Of a DNA stretch of 64,000 nt, positions 63,945 to 64,000 are shown piece after piece (position 1 is the first letter of the stretch; the number at the start of each line of letters is the position of its first letter). This DNA is from Amphirosellinia nigrospora. Taxonomy: Eukaryota > Ascomycota > Sordariomycetes > Xylariales > Xylariaceae. The stretch covers positions 5,103,058 through 5,167,057 of the forward strand of contig SCHM01000003.1 of assembly GCA_004123355.1 (NCBI GenBank). Direction: 5' to 3'. The translations under genes and the position numbers were made by a program. The notes below the pieces were generated by a model. It did not search any database. It worked only from the letters and a program-made list of their open reading frames with translations, and had not been told where the DNA came from.

Positions 63945-64000
63945 CTGCTTTGTCTTAGCAAAACCTGCTCAAATGAGATTCATAGCACAAATTGTTGCCT

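Overview
The window reads as a filamentous ascomycete (Pezizomycotina) chromosome with a two-speed structure. Positions 1 to about 57,780 are an extremely AT-rich block made of transposon remnants destroyed by repeat-induced point mutation (RIP). The last 6.2 kb (57,781-64,000) have ordinary base composition and carry protein-coding sequence with fungal introns. The RIP diagnosis comes from paired copies inside the window: where one copy of a repeat is intact and another decayed, almost every difference is C to T or G to A. The genus cannot be named from this.

Layout of the AT-rich block. 1-8,497 is unresolved decayed DNA holding a 215 bp repeat present once mutated (5,741) and once nearly pristine (5,982). 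8,498-15,746 is a 7.2 kb LTR element (TGTTAA...TTAACA). 16,730-24,286 is a second LTR element (AGTTACG...CGTAACT, target duplication CATAA) with a decayed gag zinc knuckle. It appears to sit inside an older Ty3/Gypsy element whose reverse transcriptase, connection, and integrase segments are still readable on the + strand between 24,740 and 28,300. A 1.6 kb repeat ('element B') interrupts both of these. 29,239-29,457 and 31,844-32,363 are two members of a GTCACG...CGTGAC family, the second essentially unmutated.

33,829-57,368 is a nested stack solved by target-site duplications. A Ty1/Copia element (I, GCTTT duplication) landed in a minisatellite. A Ty3/Gypsy element (IV, TTAAT duplication) landed in I. 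A copy of element B lies in IV. A second Copia of the same family as I (II, GAAAT duplication) landed in that B copy. The minisatellite resumes at 57,364 and ends at the border with normal DNA.

The normal-composition end holds three protein-coding loci, all on the minus strand: a Ser/Thr-rich single-pass membrane protein with an apparent frame break (58,433-59,313), a broken RNase H-like gene with two frame changes and a Lys in place of the catalytic Glu (60,371-61,067), and an apparently intact GDSL/SGNH esterase whose 5' end runs off the window (62,812-63,944; four exons reconstructed in frame). The two loci nearest the AT-rich block look damaged and the farthest looks sound. There is no operon logic here. 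The functional theme is genome defence against transposons and its possible effect on neighbouring genes.
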